From: Pedobacter sp. PF22-3
GTDB lineage: Bacteria > Bacteroidota > Bacteroidia > Sphingobacteriales > Sphingobacteriaceae
Assembly (NCBI RefSeq): GCF_026239555.1
Contig: NZ_JAPIVP010000019.1
Location: 1-64,000, forward strand
Direction of reading: 5' to 3'
DNA length: 64,000 nt
Shown here: positions 9,210 to 17,404 of the stretch, in pieces
Layout: every line of letters begins with the position of its first letter
Numbering within the stretch: position 1 is the stretch's first letter
The notes under the pieces: model-generated
Database searches by the model: none
Told to the model about the DNA's origin: nothing
Seen by the model: only the letters and a program-made list of their open reading frames with translations
Made by a program: the position numbers and the translations under genes

Positions 9210-9560
9210 TTAGTCTGCAGAATAGATATCTTCGAAATAACTCACCACCAGCGATTTCATCAGCATTTCCTGCTCCAACATGGTATAAGGGGGTATGGCT
9301 TTGATTAATTTCCAGTGGGGCCAACCATCCTGATCTAATCCTTCCAATTCATAGAACCCCATTTCGCTTAACAAACGGCAGGTAGCAATGTGCATTAGCT
9401 CTTCTTTCTGGCGTTTACTGTATTTCTTAGGCCCTTTGCCCAGTTCCTGAACGCCGATAAGAAAAAGCATTACCTTTAAATCAGGGAAATCTGAATCAAA
9501 TTCAGTTGAAATCCTTTCCTGTAAAACTTTCCACTTGGCATTAATCTCCGACGGTTTCAT
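9210..9560 (-). CDS. Conserved hypothetical protein, 116 aa
   Basis: No named domain is recognised. It is a soluble, mostly helical, acidic protein starting MKPSEINAKWKVLQERIS, with a conserved-looking core FLIGVQELGKG and a C-terminal DGWPHWKLIKAIPP block followed by EQEMLMK. I recall similar short proteins as widespread and uncharacterised in Bacteroidetes. Codon use matches its neighbours and the ATG is clear. It stands alone on the minus strand between the repeat island and the divergent oxidoreductase gene. Confidence 0.75.
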   Translation of the reverse strand: MKPSEINAKWKVLQERISTEFDSDFPDLKVMLFLIGVQELGKGPKKYSKRQKEELMHIATCRLLSEMGFYELEGLDQDGWPHWKLIKAIPPYTMLEQEMLMKSLVVSYFEDIYSAD

Positions 9561-9665
9561 ACCTGCAAAGATAGTGTAAAAACGTGTAAGCCTTAAGTAA
9601 AACGTTTAGGCTTTTTAACACTTAGGCTTGAATGGTAATGATATTTTTGGTTACTTTTATAACCT

Positions 9666-10703
9666 ATGGATACGAATATCAATAAAATAATTAATGCGGG
9701 TTTATTAGCTTATGGCATGTCGGGGAAAGTTTTTCACGCTCCTTTTTTACAGGCACACAGCGGCTTCAACTTAAAGGCTATAGTAGAGCGCAGCCATAAA
9801 AACGCAGTAAACGATTATCCAGATATTATAAGCTACAATAGTGTTAACGAACTGCTGAATGATGAGGAAATAGATTTAGTTGTAATTAACACCCCAAACA
9901 ATCTCCATTATGAACATTCGAAGGCTGCATTAAATGCATATAAGCATATTTTAGTTGAAAAACCTTTTACCGCTACTACTGCACAGGCAAAAGAACTTTT
10001 CGAACTGGCCGATAGTGTAGGCAAACAGATTTTCTTTTACCAGAACCGCCGCTGGGACAGCGATTTTACATCTGTACGTCATGTAATTGAGAGTGGTAAA
10101 TTGGGTAAACTGGTTGAAGTGCATTTCCGTTATGATCGTTACCGCAATGTAATTGGACCAAAAGTATTTAAAGAAACCCCTTTAGAAGCCAGTGGACTTC
10201 TATATGATTTAGGGCCACATCTTTTAGATCAGGTAATCAGCCTTTTTGGCAAACCTTTAAGTTACCAAAAAATTTTGGGTAAAAATAGAGCTGGTACTTT
10301 AGTAGATGATTATTTTTCGATCCAATTGACTTACCCCGATAGTGTGTATGTTTTTGTTACTTCGAGCATGTTGGTCGTAAACTCGCAGTCAGGATTTATT
10401 TTACACGGCGTAAACGGCAGCTTTATCAAGCAAAGAGCCGATATTCAGGAAGAACAGTTGTTGGCTGGCATGAAATTAACCGATCCTGATTATGGCATTG
10501 AGCCTGCAAATAAAGAGGGTTTATTAACTACCATTGATGCTGATGGAAATAAAACCGAGAAGAATATTCCGTCGGAAGTAGGAAGTTATTTGCCACTTTT
10601 TGAAGCCGTTTATCAGGCGATAGCCAACAATAAACCTTATCCGGTGACACGAGCGGATGTTTTAATACAAATTGAAATTATAGAAAGCCCTGCAATATCA
10701 TAA
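9666..10703 (+). CDS. Gfo/Idh/MocA family NAD(P)-dependent oxidoreductase
   Basis: Predicted sugar or polyol dehydrogenase of 345 aa. The Rossmann start is GLLAYGMSGKVFHAPFL near residue 13, a YdgJ-like variant of GxGxxG. The family EKPFT motif is near residue 100 and carries the catalytic-region Lys. The C-terminal alpha/beta domain includes YDLGPHLLDQ with the expected His. The substrate is unknown. A TACTTTTA box (9652-9659) sits 6 nt before the ATG, with CTTG 21 nt further upstream. The MtfA-like gene starts 8 nt downstream, suggesting co-transcription. Confidence 0.88.
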   Translation: MDTNINKIINAGLLAYGMSGKVFHAPFLQAHSGFNLKAIVERSHKNAVNDYPDIISYNSVNELLNDEEIDLVVINTPNNLHYEHSKAALNAYKHILVEKPFTATTAQAKELFELADSVGKQIFFYQNRRWDSDFTSVRHVIESGKLGKLVEVHFRYDRYRNVIGPKVFKETPLEASGLLYDLGPHLLDQVISLFGKPLSYQKILGKNRAGTLVDDYFSIQLTYPDSVYVFVTSSMLVVNSQSGFILHGVNGSFIKQRADIQEEQLLAGMKLTDPDYGIEPANKEGLLTTIDADGNKTEKNIPSEVGSYLPLFEAVYQAIANNKPYPVTRADVLIQIEIIESPAIS

Positions 10704-10711
10704 TCCTGAGC

Positions 10712-11485
10712 ATGAATTCTCTCCCTTTTATATACCTGATTCCAATTTTTCTGATTGCCCTTTATTTAATCCTGAAGAAAAAGAAAGTGGCGGTAACGCC
10801 ATTAACCGATGTAGACAGGAAAATACTGGATGATTATGTAGGTTATTACCATAATCTTGATTCAACAGATAAACGTAGATTTGAAGAAAAAGTAGCTGCA
10901 TTTTTCAGTACGGTTAAAATTGAGCCTGTTGGTTTGGAAATGACCACATTAGATGAGTTGCTGATTGCCTCAAGTGCGGTGATCCCCATTTTTGGTTTCG
11001 ACAATTGGGAATACAAAAACCTGACCAGCGTTTTATTATATCCAGATACTTTTAATAAGGATTTTCAGTTTGATAGTGGCGAAAGGAACATCATGGGCAT
11101 GGTAGGTACGGGTTATATGAACGGACAGATGATTTTGTCGCGTTCGGCGCTGCGCCATGGTTTTTCTAAAAGTGCAGGCAAAGAAAATACAGCCATCCAC
11201 GAATTTGTACACCTTCTGGATAAATCTGATGGGGCAACTGATGGTGTTCCAGAGAATTTACTGGCACATGAATACACTTTACCATGGATTAAAATGATGC
11301 ATGAGGAAATGGAAAAAATTGCAGATAACAAGTCGGATATTAACCCTTACGCCATTACTAACCAGGCCGAATTTTTTGCCGTGGTTTCTGAATATTTCTT
11401 TGAAAAACCTGAGCTGTTAAAAGATAAACATCCCGAATTGTATTTTCAGTTAAGTCGCATTTTTGCCCAGCAACCTGCCGGATAG
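10712..11485 (+). CDS. MtfA-like zinc-dependent peptidase (M90 family)
   Basis: 257-aa protein with one N-terminal membrane segment (LPFIYLIPIFLIALYLILK) followed by a soluble domain. The zinc-site motif HEFVH is near residue 163 and a downstream AEFFAVVSEYFF near 222 supplies a plausible third Glu ligand, as in the Mlc titration factor A family. In enterobacteria MtfA binds the glucose repressor Mlc. No Mlc is present here, so only the peptidase fold is claimed. The N-terminal anchor is typical of Bacteroidetes members. The DUF6263 gene follows after 18 nt. Confidence 0.82.
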   Translation: MNSLPFIYLIPIFLIALYLILKKKKVAVTPLTDVDRKILDDYVGYYHNLDSTDKRRFEEKVAAFFSTVKIEPVGLEMTTLDELLIASSAVIPIFGFDNWEYKNLTSVLLYPDTFNKDFQFDSGERNIMGMVGTGYMNGQMILSRSALRHGFSKSAGKENTAIHEFVHLLDKSDGATDGVPENLLAHEYTLPWIKMMHEEMEKIADNKSDINPYAITNQAEFFAVVSEYFFEKPELLKDKHPELYFQLSRIFAQQPAG

Positions 11486-11503
11486 CTTGATCAATAAAGG
11501 AAG

Positions 11504-12394
11504 ATGAAAATAATAATCACATTGCTCTGCAGTTTAGCCTCACTCGGTGTATGGGCGCAAAAAACATATTCGCTTAAGCAGAATTATCCGACAGGGAATA
11601 AGTATGATTTTTCGTTTGTTTCAGATCAGATCATCAACCAGAAAATTGCCGGGAGAAGCATTAATTCTACGCAAACCATTGGTACAGATTATATTTTTGA
11701 TATCACTGAGGGACACAATGGCGATAAAGATATAAAGGTAACCTACAATAGGTTGTTTATGAAATCGAATGCAATGGGAAATGCCATGACATTAACCTCC
11801 GATGATCAGGATAGCACCAAAAAGAATCCTTTCAGCGGCCTAAAAGGCGCATCTTTTTATATGACGATAAGTCCAACCGGAGTGGTTAAAACCGTTGCTG
11901 GTATAGATAAAATGCTGGATAATATGGCGGTAAGGATGAGTAAAGATACCAGCCAGATTAAACAGTTTAAAAGTGCTTTAAGTAAACAATTTAGCAATGA
12001 AATAATAAAGCAGACAATGGAATCGTCATTTAAAATTTATCCGGATAGGGCGGTTAAAATAGGCGACAGCTGGACCGTTGATACCAAAATGCAAATGAGT
12101 ATGCCCATTGAAACAATTACGCAATACACTTTGAAAGAAGTAAAGGACGGAATTGCTATATTGAGCGTAAAAGGGACATTGATTTCAAAAGGAAATTTTG
12201 AAGCAATGGGCAACAAAATGGAAACAGATTTACGGGGAACCAATTCCGGAGAAACATCTATTGACGTCAAAACTGGTATTGTGCAGAACAGTCACCTACG
12301 TGTAGAGTTGTACGGAAAAATGAAATCGATGGGGCAGGATATCGATTTTGAAATGCAGGGTATTAATAAAATTGTGGGTAAAGAGATTAATTAA
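11504..12394 (+). CDS. DUF6263 family secreted protein
   Basis: 296-aa predicted periplasmic or surface protein with a signal peptide ending LASLGVWAQ. The remainder is beta-rich and without known catalytic motifs. It contains the family-type segments YPTGNKYDFSF near residue 28 and KIGDSWTVD near 188. Function unknown. Spacing to the upstream peptidase (18 nt) suggests a shared transcript with it and the oxidoreductase. A degenerate intergenic palindrome follows the stop. Confidence 0.75.
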   Translation: MKIIITLLCSLASLGVWAQKTYSLKQNYPTGNKYDFSFVSDQIINQKIAGRSINSTQTIGTDYIFDITEGHNGDKDIKVTYNRLFMKSNAMGNAMTLTSDDQDSTKKNPFSGLKGASFYMTISPTGVVKTVAGIDKMLDNMAVRMSKDTSQIKQFKSALSKQFSNEIIKQTMESSFKIYPDRAVKIGDSWTVDTKMQMSMPIETITQYTLKEVKDGIAILSVKGTLISKGNFEAMGNKMETDLRGTNSGETSIDVKTGIVQNSHLRVELYGKMKSMGQDIDFEMQGINKIVGKEIN

Positions 12395-12405
12395 TTTAAT
12401 ATAGT

Positions 12406-12491
12406 CTTCATTCCCAGCTTGATTGAGAATCTTAATGCTTTATACCTGCCTTATGATAATTATTTAGATTCCGGCATGCGCAGGAATTACG
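12406..12491. repeat. Degenerate GTCATTCCC palindrome
   Basis: TTCATTCCCAGCTTGATTGA...TTAGATTCCGGCATGCGCAGGAA is a decayed, slightly longer version of the intact element at 48863-48929. It lies between the convergent DUF6263 and hydrolase genes. Confidence 0.65.
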
Positions 12492-12509
12492 CTACTTACG
12501 GTATCTAGT

Positions 12510-13496
12510 TTATAAACTCCCCGTTAAAGCCACCAAAAACTCCGTAGGGATTTCGATATGCGGGATATGTCCACAGGCATCAAATTCGATAATTTTAGCA
12601 CCGATAATTTTGGCTGCAGTCTGTTTTCCTAAAAGTTTATATTGCCCATGTAAAGCCTGTTGATCTGGTGTAAGTAAACCTTTGCCCACAATGGTTTTAT
12701 CTTCTTTACCGATAAATAAAACGGTAGGCACCCTTAAATTTTGAAATTCATATACCACAGGTTGCTCATATATCATCGTATAAGTTAGTGCGGCAACTTT
12801 AGCCCAGCGTGGGTAATCTGAACTATTGGTAACTCCACCGGCAATGTTTACCAGATATTCATACTCGGGTTTCCAATAAGTGAAATATGAGCCCTGGTAA
12901 TATTTTCGAATACTTTCTGCAGTGGTTTTAAGTTCTGTTTGGTATTGTTGCGCTGTAGTAATATAAGGGATAAACATTCTATAATCCTCTAATCCGATCG
13001 GATTTTCAAGTAAAAGCTTTTCTGTTTTTTCAGGATACATCAAAGCGAAACGGGTGGCTAGCATACCGCCCATGCTATGACCCAAAACTACAGTTTTTTG
13101 GACGCCCAAAGTATCTAGAAGCCTTTTGTTCCAGGTAGCCATTTGGTGGAAACTATAATGGATAAATGCTTTTGATGATTTACCAAAGCCAATCTGATCA
13201 GGAACAATTACCCGGTAACCAATATTGGTGAGGGCTTTGATTACGTTGGTCCAATAGTACCCGCCAAAGTTTTTCCCATGAAAAAGAATAGCCGTTTTGC
13301 CATTGGCAGCTTGCGTTGGCTGGATATCCATATAGGCCATTTTAATATCTTGTCCTTCGGTATTGATGGGGAAGTATTTAACGGGATAAGGATATTTAAC
13401 GTTATCCAGAGTGATAGAAAGGGTATCTGTTTTTTGTGCCTTTGCGTGGCTAAAAATAAACAGGCTAATTGCTAATAACAGGAAGTATTTCTTCAT
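12510..13496 (-). CDS. Secreted alpha/beta hydrolase
   Basis: 328-aa exported hydrolase. The signal peptide runs MKKYFLLLAISLFIFSHAKAQ. The oxyanion segment is FHGKNFGGYYW near residue 72, the nucleophile elbow GHSMGG near 139, a likely acid in GKEDKT near 263 and the catalytic His in ACGHIPHIE near 311. The triad is therefore complete. Substrate unknown; epoxide hydrolase-like and haloalkane-type relatives share this architecture. Monocistronic on the minus strand. Confidence 0.87.
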   Translation of the reverse strand: MKKYFLLLAISLFIFSHAKAQKTDTLSITLDNVKYPYPVKYFPINTEGQDIKMAYMDIQPTQAANGKTAILFHGKNFGGYYWTNVIKALTNIGYRVIVPDQIGFGKSSKAFIHYSFHQMATWNKRLLDTLGVQKTVVLGHSMGGMLATRFALMYPEKTEKLLLENPIGLEDYRMFIPYITTAQQYQTELKTTAESIRKYYQGSYFTYWKPEYEYLVNIAGGVTNSSDYPRWAKVAALTYTMIYEQPVVYEFQNLRVPTVLFIGKEDKTIVGKGLLTPDQQALHGQYKLLGKQTAAKIIGAKIIEFDACGHIPHIEIPTEFLVALTGSL

Positions 13497-13877
13497 TGAT
13501 GGCTAATCATTTAAAAAACTAATTGGCTCAAGTTAAACTTTTGCCAATTAGTTAGCTTAAAAATCATGCCCTTTTTACATCACCTGAAGAAAAGATGTAT
13601 TGTATAAGATAAAGCGTGAGAAATGGGCTATATCATCAATGCATCATGTCTTCCTGGAGGATGATTTGTTGTATAATTATATGAATGGCAGTAATTGATC
13701 TACGCGTAAAAACCCTCTTAAGTTATCGTCATTTCGAGCGGAGTGAAACGCAGTCGAGAAATCTGTCTAGATAGATCTCTCCACTTCGCGTTGCTCCGGT
13801 CTAGGATGACCATTCTATTAGAGTTTGTAAATGGTAGAGATAATTTATTATGTAAATCTATCAGCCCATTAAAATTA
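13497..13877. other. Intergenic stretch, one repeat and nothing else seen
   Basis: 381 nt without a supportable gene. It contains the GTCATTTCGAG-type palindrome at 13728-13810. The rest is AT-rich and unremarkable. Confidence 0.6.
13728..13810. repeat. GTCATTTCGAG-type intergenic repeat
   Basis: Starts GTCATTTCGAGCGGAGTGAA, passes through AAATCTGTCTAGATAGATCT and ends GGATGAC. The copy at 48648 shares the GTCATTTCGAGCGG start, the GTCGAGAA and AATCTGTC-AGATAGATCTCT cores; the copy at 19670-19775 is more diverged. Confidence 0.75.
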
Positions 13878-14726
13878 TTACTTAAACAGCTGTTTAAGCA
13901 AAGGCGTTGGGATTTGTAATGTTGTAGCATTTGAAAAATCGGCAGCAAAGGTTTTTACATTTACATTTTGAAGCTTTACACTTGATGTATCTGTTGTTTT
14001 AATACTCAGATTATCAAAAGGGAATGGTGTTTTGTTGTTTTCGTCGATATTTCCGATTTCAATTTCTGATTTATTTGCAATAATATACAGGTCTTTAAAA
14101 CCATTGGTAAAACCACTAAACTTAGTTTTGTTCAGGTTAAGGTAAAGTTTACCGATTTTGGTTGGGTTGATTACACTTGTGATTTTTCCTTTCTCATCAT
14201 TAGTTGTATTGTCTCCGGTTAAGAATAGAGTTCCGCCATTATCGATATCCAATAGTAAAGAATCTGAATGGGCACTAAATTCCAGAAGATATGAGTTGGC
14301 AACTGAAGCTTTATTAATTTTTGGACAATAAATTACAATAATAATTTTTTCAATGCCATCATCCTCACTAAAGTTTTTAATCGATAGTTGAAGCACGCCG
14401 TTTGCATCTACCTCATACTTTAAATCGTTTTTAAACTTTTCTTGAATCTTAAGGCCGTACTTGTTATCTTCTTTTACAAAAAGTTGTACATTAAAACCCT
14501 TTGCATCTTTAATCTGAACTGCATTGAAAGGCGATTGCAATGAAATGCTAACCCTTCCTTTAGATTTTTGTTCAAAGGACTCATTGTTGATGTTTTGGGT
14601 TCCTAAATAGGTATCCTCAGGACCTTTTTCTTTATAATTTACCTTTATATTTATACCTACAACTATAATGGGTATAACAATTAATAGCACCGCCAGGCTA
14701 ATTAATAATTTATTACTTGTTTTCAT
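13878..14726 (-). CDS. Membrane-anchored beta-helix (GIN/DUF2807-like) protein
   Basis: 282-aa protein with an N-terminal anchor (LLISLAVLLIVIPIIVVGI) and a long beta-rich extracytoplasmic part with regularly spaced short strands (KLYLNLNKT, DLYIIANKSEIEIG, NLSIKTTDTSSVKLQN), resembling the putative adhesin GIN domain. The match is by pattern only. It is the last gene of the GntR/ABC operon, 4 nt after the regulator, so it is probably a sensor or effector of the same response. Function unknown. Confidence 0.65.
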   Translation of the reverse strand: MKTSNKLLISLAVLLIVIPIIVVGINIKVNYKEKGPEDTYLGTQNINNESFEQKSKGRVSISLQSPFNAVQIKDAKGFNVQLFVKEDNKYGLKIQEKFKNDLKYEVDANGVLQLSIKNFSEDDGIEKIIIVIYCPKINKASVANSYLLEFSAHSDSLLLDIDNGGTLFLTGDNTTNDEKGKITSVINPTKIGKLYLNLNKTKFSGFTNGFKDLYIIANKSEIEIGNIDENNKTPFPFDNLSIKTTDTSSVKLQNVNVKTFAADFSNATTLQIPTPLLKQLFK

Positions 14727-14730
14727 TCTC

Positions 14731-15105
14731 TTAAGCGTTAAAGTTTTCTTTTACAAACGTTTCGTATTGGTTTTCCAGTTCATCAAAACCGATGTTAAGC
14801 AGGTAGATATTCCTGAACACTACAGGTAGCTCATCTGCTATGAACTGTTGCTTCCGGTAGCTTTTTACATGTTCAGCTGCAGCTTCATCTACAAAAAAAC
14901 CTATTCCTCTTTTATTTTTGATGATGTTTTTATTTTGCAGCAACTCATAGGTGCGCATTACCGTATTGGGGTTTACTTCCATTTCTACAGCTAATTCCCT
15001 TACCGAAGGAACTTTTTCATCGGCCTTCCATTTTCCGAGCAAAATGTGTTCACAAACGTATTCTGCTATCTGAAGGTATATTGCCTTATTATCTCTAAAT
15101 TCCAT
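14731..15105 (-). CDS. GntR family regulator, YtrA subfamily
   Basis: 124-aa transcriptional regulator. The winged helix-turn-helix occupies residues 1-75, with KVPSVRELAVEMEVNPNTVM as the recognition region and a wing RGIGFFVD. The short C-terminal part lacks a large ligand domain, as in YtrA regulators that sit with ABC transporters. It is the third gene of the operon. A perfect TGTATTA-N6-TAATACA palindrome lies before the first gene and is the likely autoregulatory operator. Confidence 0.9.
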   Translation of the reverse strand: MEFRDNKAIYLQIAEYVCEHILLGKWKADEKVPSVRELAVEMEVNPNTVMRTYELLQNKNIIKNKRGIGFFVDEAAAEHVKSYRKQQFIADELPVVFRNIYLLNIGFDELENQYETFVKENFNA

Positions 15106-15120
15106 ATCTATACCTTTTAA

Positions 15121-15924
15121 TTAAACTTCTTTTTCTTTTAAGCGGATGTATGTAATTGCCCAAACCATGAATGTGATGAGGCTTGTTATGAGTAAAATTG
15201 CTAACAAAATCTGATCCTTACCATCATTCCTGAAGTTATGGTGGTAGCGAACTTTATTTTCCATTAGCCAGACCGAAAATCTAACAACCAGGTACGATCC
15301 CAGGCCAACGAAAACCATAACAGATAAGGCTGTTTTAATATAATGGAAACGATTAAAATAAATGGATCCCAATAGGAAGATACTGGTAATCAGAAAAGGT
15401 AAAGCAAAGAAATAGGCCCAATATTTTCCAAATCCTTCATCACGAAATACCTCTTGGGGAATGGATTCGACTTTCTTAATGCCTGGATGGTTAAAAGCAT
15501 TGAGATGCCCGTTTAAGTATTTTACAAAGGCAAGGTCGGTCAGATAAAAGATCAGTAGATAACTGAATAAACTTATTAATGCCGTGTAAACTACCCCTGC
15601 CAGAAATTTTTCAAATACAGATGCAGGTGTCATCAGTTCCAAAATGGCCCTCGATTTTTGTCCGAGGATATTAAAATAGCTGCTGGCCACTATGCTGATA
15701 AAAACAAATCCCAAAATCAGGAAAAGAGGATAGCGGAAACGCATATCAAGATTGCCGGCGTAATCGAAATTGTTATTTTTAAAGGGCGAAGGTATATTGT
15801 AGCCGTAGAATCCTACTACAATTCCCAGTAATACCACAAGGCTGATCAGGTAAATTTTTCCAAATTCTAGCCATTGTCTTCTGAGCAATAAGCCAAATCG
15901 AGTCATATTAAAAGTGTTGTTCAT
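15121..15924 (-). CDS. ABC transporter permease subunit
   Basis: 267-aa integral membrane protein with six likely transmembrane segments and no ATPase motifs. It starts MNNTFNMTRFGLLLRRQWLE, a pattern typical of ABC-2-like permeases in Bacteroidetes. It lies 3 nt after the ATPase stop and 15 nt before the GntR gene, so its partner and regulator are clear from context. Substrate unknown; YtrA-linked exporters often respond to cell-wall-active compounds, but that is inference here. Confidence 0.82.
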   Translation of the reverse strand: MNNTFNMTRFGLLLRRQWLEFGKIYLISLVVLLGIVVGFYGYNIPSPFKNNNFDYAGNLDMRFRYPLFLILGFVFISIVASSYFNILGQKSRAILELMTPASVFEKFLAGVVYTALISLFSYLLIFYLTDLAFVKYLNGHLNAFNHPGIKKVESIPQEVFRDEGFGKYWAYFFALPFLITSIFLLGSIYFNRFHYIKTALSVMVFVGLGSYLVVRFSVWLMENKVRYHHNFRNDGKDQILLAILLITSLITFMVWAITYIRLKEKEV

Positions 15925-15927
15925 TGC

Positions 15928-16755
15928 TTAGCTGAATAAAGGTTTAAATTTGGTTTTTTCTGCAAGGATGGCATTGAAAAGTAGCTCCATGTCCAACTTG
16001 CTTTCTTCATGGTGATAATTTGGCATTACGGCATTGTAACCAGAGAGTGATGGTTCAGCATAAAAGACGCTGTCATCAACCTCCTTTACTTTTTTAAAGG
16101 TCAGTTTTTCCGTAATTTCTTCTACTGTAGCTTTAAGGGCAATGTCATTCTCATCGAGCATAATTACCGTGTCAATCAGGTTATCAAGGTCTCTTACCTG
16201 GTGGGTAGAAATGATGATGCATCGCTCATCCGTCATGGCCGAAGCCATAATTTTCCTGAACTGTGCCTTTGATGGAATATCCAAACCATTGGTCGGCTCG
16301 TCCATAATCACCAGCTTGGCTTGTGTAGCTAATCCAAAAGCGATAATTACTTTTTTCTTCTGGCCATAACTCATATTAATGAGTTTCTGTTCAACCGGAA
16401 TATCAAACTCTTTGATCAGATCAGTGAAATAACTATGGTCGAAGTTTTTATAGAAAGGAGCGTTGGCTTTTATGTACGCATTAATTTTTACCGATGGCAA
16501 ATAAAATTCTTCAGGAATAAAACAGATCTGCTCCAGAAGTGCAGGCTGTCTTTTTGCAGGGTCATAACCCAATACATCTAATGTACCACTTTGGGCATAC
16601 ACCAAACCTGCAAGATTTTTTAATAAAGTTGATTTGCCGGCACCGTTTTTACCGAGCAAACCATAAATATGGCCGTTGCTTAACCGCATGCTCATATTTT
16701 TAAATAATGGCTTATGCTTACTGTAGCCAAAATTAAGATTGTTAATATTGATCAT
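15928..16755 (-). CDS. ABC transporter ATP-binding protein of the GntR operon
   Basis: 275-aa ATPase. Walker A GKNGAGKST near residue 33, signature MSYGQKKKV, Walker B LVIMDEPTNGLD and H-loop ISTHQVRDLDN are present. The start is set at the ATG of MININNLNFGY. A longer reading from a GTG at 16782 would encode residues through the palindromic operator and is rejected. First gene of a four-gene operon (ATPase, permease, GntR, GIN-like) with gaps of 3, 15 and 4 nt. Confidence 0.92.
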   Translation of the reverse strand: MININNLNFGYSKHKPLFKNMSMRLSNGHIYGLLGKNGAGKSTLLKNLAGLVYAQSGTLDVLGYDPAKRQPALLEQICFIPEEFYLPSVKINAYIKANAPFYKNFDHSYFTDLIKEFDIPVEQKLINMSYGQKKKVIIAFGLATQAKLVIMDEPTNGLDIPSKAQFRKIMASAMTDERCIIISTHQVRDLDNLIDTVIMLDENDIALKATVEEITEKLTFKKVKEVDDSVFYAEPSLSGYNAVMPNYHHEESKLDMELLFNAILAEKTKFKPLFS

Positions 16756-16761
16756 ATCTAC

Positions 16762-16781
16762 TGTATTAGTTAAATAATACA
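16762..16781. promoter_or_regulatory. Palindromic operator for the YtrA-type regulator
   Basis: Perfect inverted repeat TGTATTA-GTTAAA-TAATACA (20 bp) ends 6 nt before the operon's first ATG, a place where binding would block transcription. YtrA-type GntR regulators are known to bind such palindromes near their own promoters. Binding by the product at 14731-15105 is inference. Confidence 0.75.
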
Positions 16782-16981
16782 CTAAAGTATGATCTTATTT
16801 TATTATCTCCAAATTTTTGAAGAAAAATTTTGGTGTTGAGCTTGTGACGGATGGTGTTTTCATGCGATGCATCAACCGCTAAACGCCAAACGCTTTGCGT
16901 CTTTGCCGCGGGCTCCGCCATTGAAAGGTAAAATATCAGTCTAATAATTGTTGCACTAAAACATCCTTAATGCCGAGATTG

Positions 16982-16989
16982 TATGTTTG
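16982..16989 (+). promoter_or_regulatory. -7 promoter box before the DoxX gene
   Basis: TATGTTTG fits TAnnTTTG. It contains an ATG that could be mistaken for the gene start; the true start is more likely the ATG at 17007, 17 nt after the box. No clear -33 element seen. Confidence 0.4.
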
Positions 16990-17006
16990 TAATACATCGA
17001 TGTAGT

Positions 17007-17402
17007 ATGGATACAAAATGGGCATATCTGCTTAGCAGATTAGCAATTGGTTTAAGTTTTTTCGGGCATGGTTTGGTTCGTTTGCCAAAACTTGCAGGTT
17101 TTAGCCATTGGATGGTTGGACAATTTTCAAAATCGTATCTGCCTGAAATACTAGTTGTTCCTTTCAGTTATATTTTGCCTTTTGCGGAATTTATAGCGGG
17201 GCTAATGATTATATTGGGTTTATTTACCAGGCAAGGATTGTTATTGGCAGGAGTAATTTCGTTGATGCTTATTTTCGGAACAACGCTCATTGAGAATTGG
17301 GAGGCACTTCCTTCGCAACTCATCCATGTGGCATTTTTATCCGCACTACTCGTTTACTTACCGCATAACGGTTATGCAGTTGATAAAATTATTAAAAAAT
17401 AA
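17007..17402 (+). CDS. DoxX family membrane protein
   Basis: 131-aa protein (MDTKWAYLLSRLAIGLSFFG) with four predicted transmembrane helices, the usual DoxX size and topology. FGHGLVRLPKL in helix 1 and GLMIILGLFTRQGLL fit the family, which includes quinol-oxidase-associated and redox-linked membrane proteins. An upstream in-frame ATG at 16983 lies inside a promoter box and is not preferred. The aldo/keto reductase ATG follows 2 nt after the stop, so both are co-transcribed; a redox role is likely but unproven. Confidence 0.8.
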   Translation: MDTKWAYLLSRLAIGLSFFGHGLVRLPKLAGFSHWMVGQFSKSYLPEILVVPFSYILPFAEFIAGLMIILGLFTRQGLLLAGVISLMLIFGTTLIENWEALPSQLIHVAFLSALLVYLPHNGYAVDKIIKK

Positions 17403-17404
17403 TT

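Noticed and set aside
13718..13948. 76-codon minus-strand frame overlapping the GIN-like gene end
   Set aside because: Covers an intergenic palindrome and overlaps a real gene in another frame.
16756..16782. GTG start extending the ABC ATPase
   Set aside because: The extension is encoded by the palindromic operator; MININNLNFGY is a normal ABC start.
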